A DNA stretch of 64,000 bases from assembly GCF_040054535.1 (NCBI RefSeq), contig NC_090784.1, forward strand, positions 11,336,001 through 11,400,000, written 5' to 3'. A model generated the notes under the pieces. That model ran no database searches, had not been told where the DNA came from, and saw only the letters and a program-made list of their open reading frames with translations. Source of the DNA: Antennarius striatus (taxonomy: Eukaryota > Chordata > Actinopteri > Lophiiformes > Antennariidae). Below, one piece after another: positions 63,144 to 64,000 of this stretch (position 1 is its first letter; each line of letters opens with the position of its first letter). The position numbers were made by a program, and so were the translations under genes.

Positions 63144-63272
63144 AGAATAGAATAGAATAGAATAGAATAGAATAGAATAGTTTAGAATAGAATAGAATAG
63201 AATAGAATAGAATAGAATAGAATAGAATAGAATAGAATAGAATAGAATAGAATAGAATAGAATAGAATAGAA
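63144..63272. repeat. (AATAG)n pentanucleotide array
   Basis: About 25 units of aatag with one tttag interruption near 63181. Such arrays often grow from the attct-type tails of fish LINEs read on the other strand, but the adjoining sequence is too short to prove that here. Confidence 0.92.
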
Positions 63273-64000
63273 GCATACACTAATGAAAGAAGAATGGATA
63301 ATCTATTGAAACTTTAAATAAATCTCTCTGCTGAGGAAGATTCACGATGACCAACATTTCATTTTAACATTTAGGTCGTTGCTACTTAATGCTTGTATAC
63401 TGCAGATAAAGGAGGGTGAGTTTATTGATATCAATGGAGATGGACACTAAATGCAGTCATAGCTGGAAGTGTCAAAACAGCAAAATGGTAGAAAACAAAA
63501 ATTCTTTCTTTTCAAAAATTTTTTTAACTCGAGATACAGTTTCATTGTACAGGCTGTTAACTACCATCTATCAAGGAGGCTGTATTTTCATTGCCATCTA
63601 CTTTTTAGTGAGACAATACATCCCGCTGACAGATAGTAGCAGATTTTCCTTAACTTAGTGAGAGAATTGTTCCTATACTGGAATATATTTTTGAGTGGAC
63701 ACTGAAAAAAGGGTCAAACTGGACTATGTTAAATAAACATTGCAAGATGGAGTGGGCCACGGGCCACGGAAGAAGTGATCACTTTTTGGAGAAAATCCAG
63801 GTCAAGAGGTGGATCTATGACATTTTCCCCCCAGATACATTAACAGAAACCTGAGGGTAGTCTTTCTGATGTCTTCTTGGAGTTTCAGAGTTTAATTTAA
63901 TCAGTGAGACTGTCTGGTCTTGGTCAAGGTATGCACTACATTGGGTGCCCTTCTAGTTGGCTCCTCAAATTAAACCAAATCCAAGCACGATTTAAAGCTC

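Larger units (their letters stand above)
60763..64000. other. col14a1: col14a1 intron continuing off the window, no further exon found
   Basis: I looked for further minus-strand Gly-X-Y exons and found none up to the window end. The stretch holds a LINE 3' tail near 60870-60930, the 26-bp LINE insertion (62773-62798) and a pentanucleotide array (63144-63272). Very short triplet exons could have been missed. Confidence 0.5.

Noticed and set aside
63144-63272. Regular direct repeat that might suggest a CRISPR-like array
   Set aside because: It is a simple tandem aatag repeat without spacers in a vertebrate genome.
60763-64000. Search for more upstream collagen XIV exons
   Set aside because: No minus-strand Gly-X-Y run with splice sites was found, so the gene is taken to continue beyond the window.

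Overview
The window is vertebrate nuclear DNA, most probably from a percomorph teleost. The genes are split by GT-AG introns, several of them only about 75-150 bp long. CA/GT, GATA and AATAG microsatellites are abundant, and the interspersed repeats (an RTE/Expander-like LINE, tRNA-derived SINEs and their tails) are of kinds common in ray-finned fish. I cannot name the species.

Layout. (1) 1-14,200: upstream DNA, then sdc2 (syndecan-2, + strand, five coding exons, 3357-10437). (2) 14,280-24,890: a CCAAT/ETS-type promoter followed by cpq (carboxypeptidase Q, + strand, ten coding exons). (3) 24,891-30,665: an intergenic stretch rich in repeats. It holds two SINEs, the 3' end of an old LINE, a pair of diverged duplicate segments and a possible two-exon secreted-protein gene that I do not recognise. 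(4) 30,666-37,157: dscc1 (a subunit of the Ctf18-RFC cohesion factor, - strand, nine coding exons). Its first intron carries a nearly complete but dead LINE with target-site duplications, which itself carries a nested SINE. (5) 37,608-46,327: mrpl13 (mitochondrial ribosomal protein uL13m, + strand, seven coding exons). Its start codon is only 450 bp from that of dscc1, so the two genes probably share a promoter. (6) 48,079-60,762: the last eight exons of col14a1 (collagen XIV alpha-1, - strand), convergent with mrpl13. The rest of col14a1 lies beyond position 64,000. Every exon junction I give was checked for reading phase, and each model reads through in frame to a stop.

The genes do not form a pathway. 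What links them is conserved synteny: in human, SDC2-CPQ lie at 8q22 and DSCC1, COL14A1 and MRPL13 at 8q24. As I recall the human map, one inversion of the DEPTOR-COL14A1-MRPL13 block would give the order and strands seen here. I found no CRISPR, operon, phage or other prokaryotic-type system, and nothing that amounts to a clearly new molecular system. The most unusual items are a 26-bp LINE insertion with a 14-bp target duplication, the possible new secreted-protein gene, the altered syndecan-2 transmembrane motif, and the change of promoter partner at dscc1/mrpl13.
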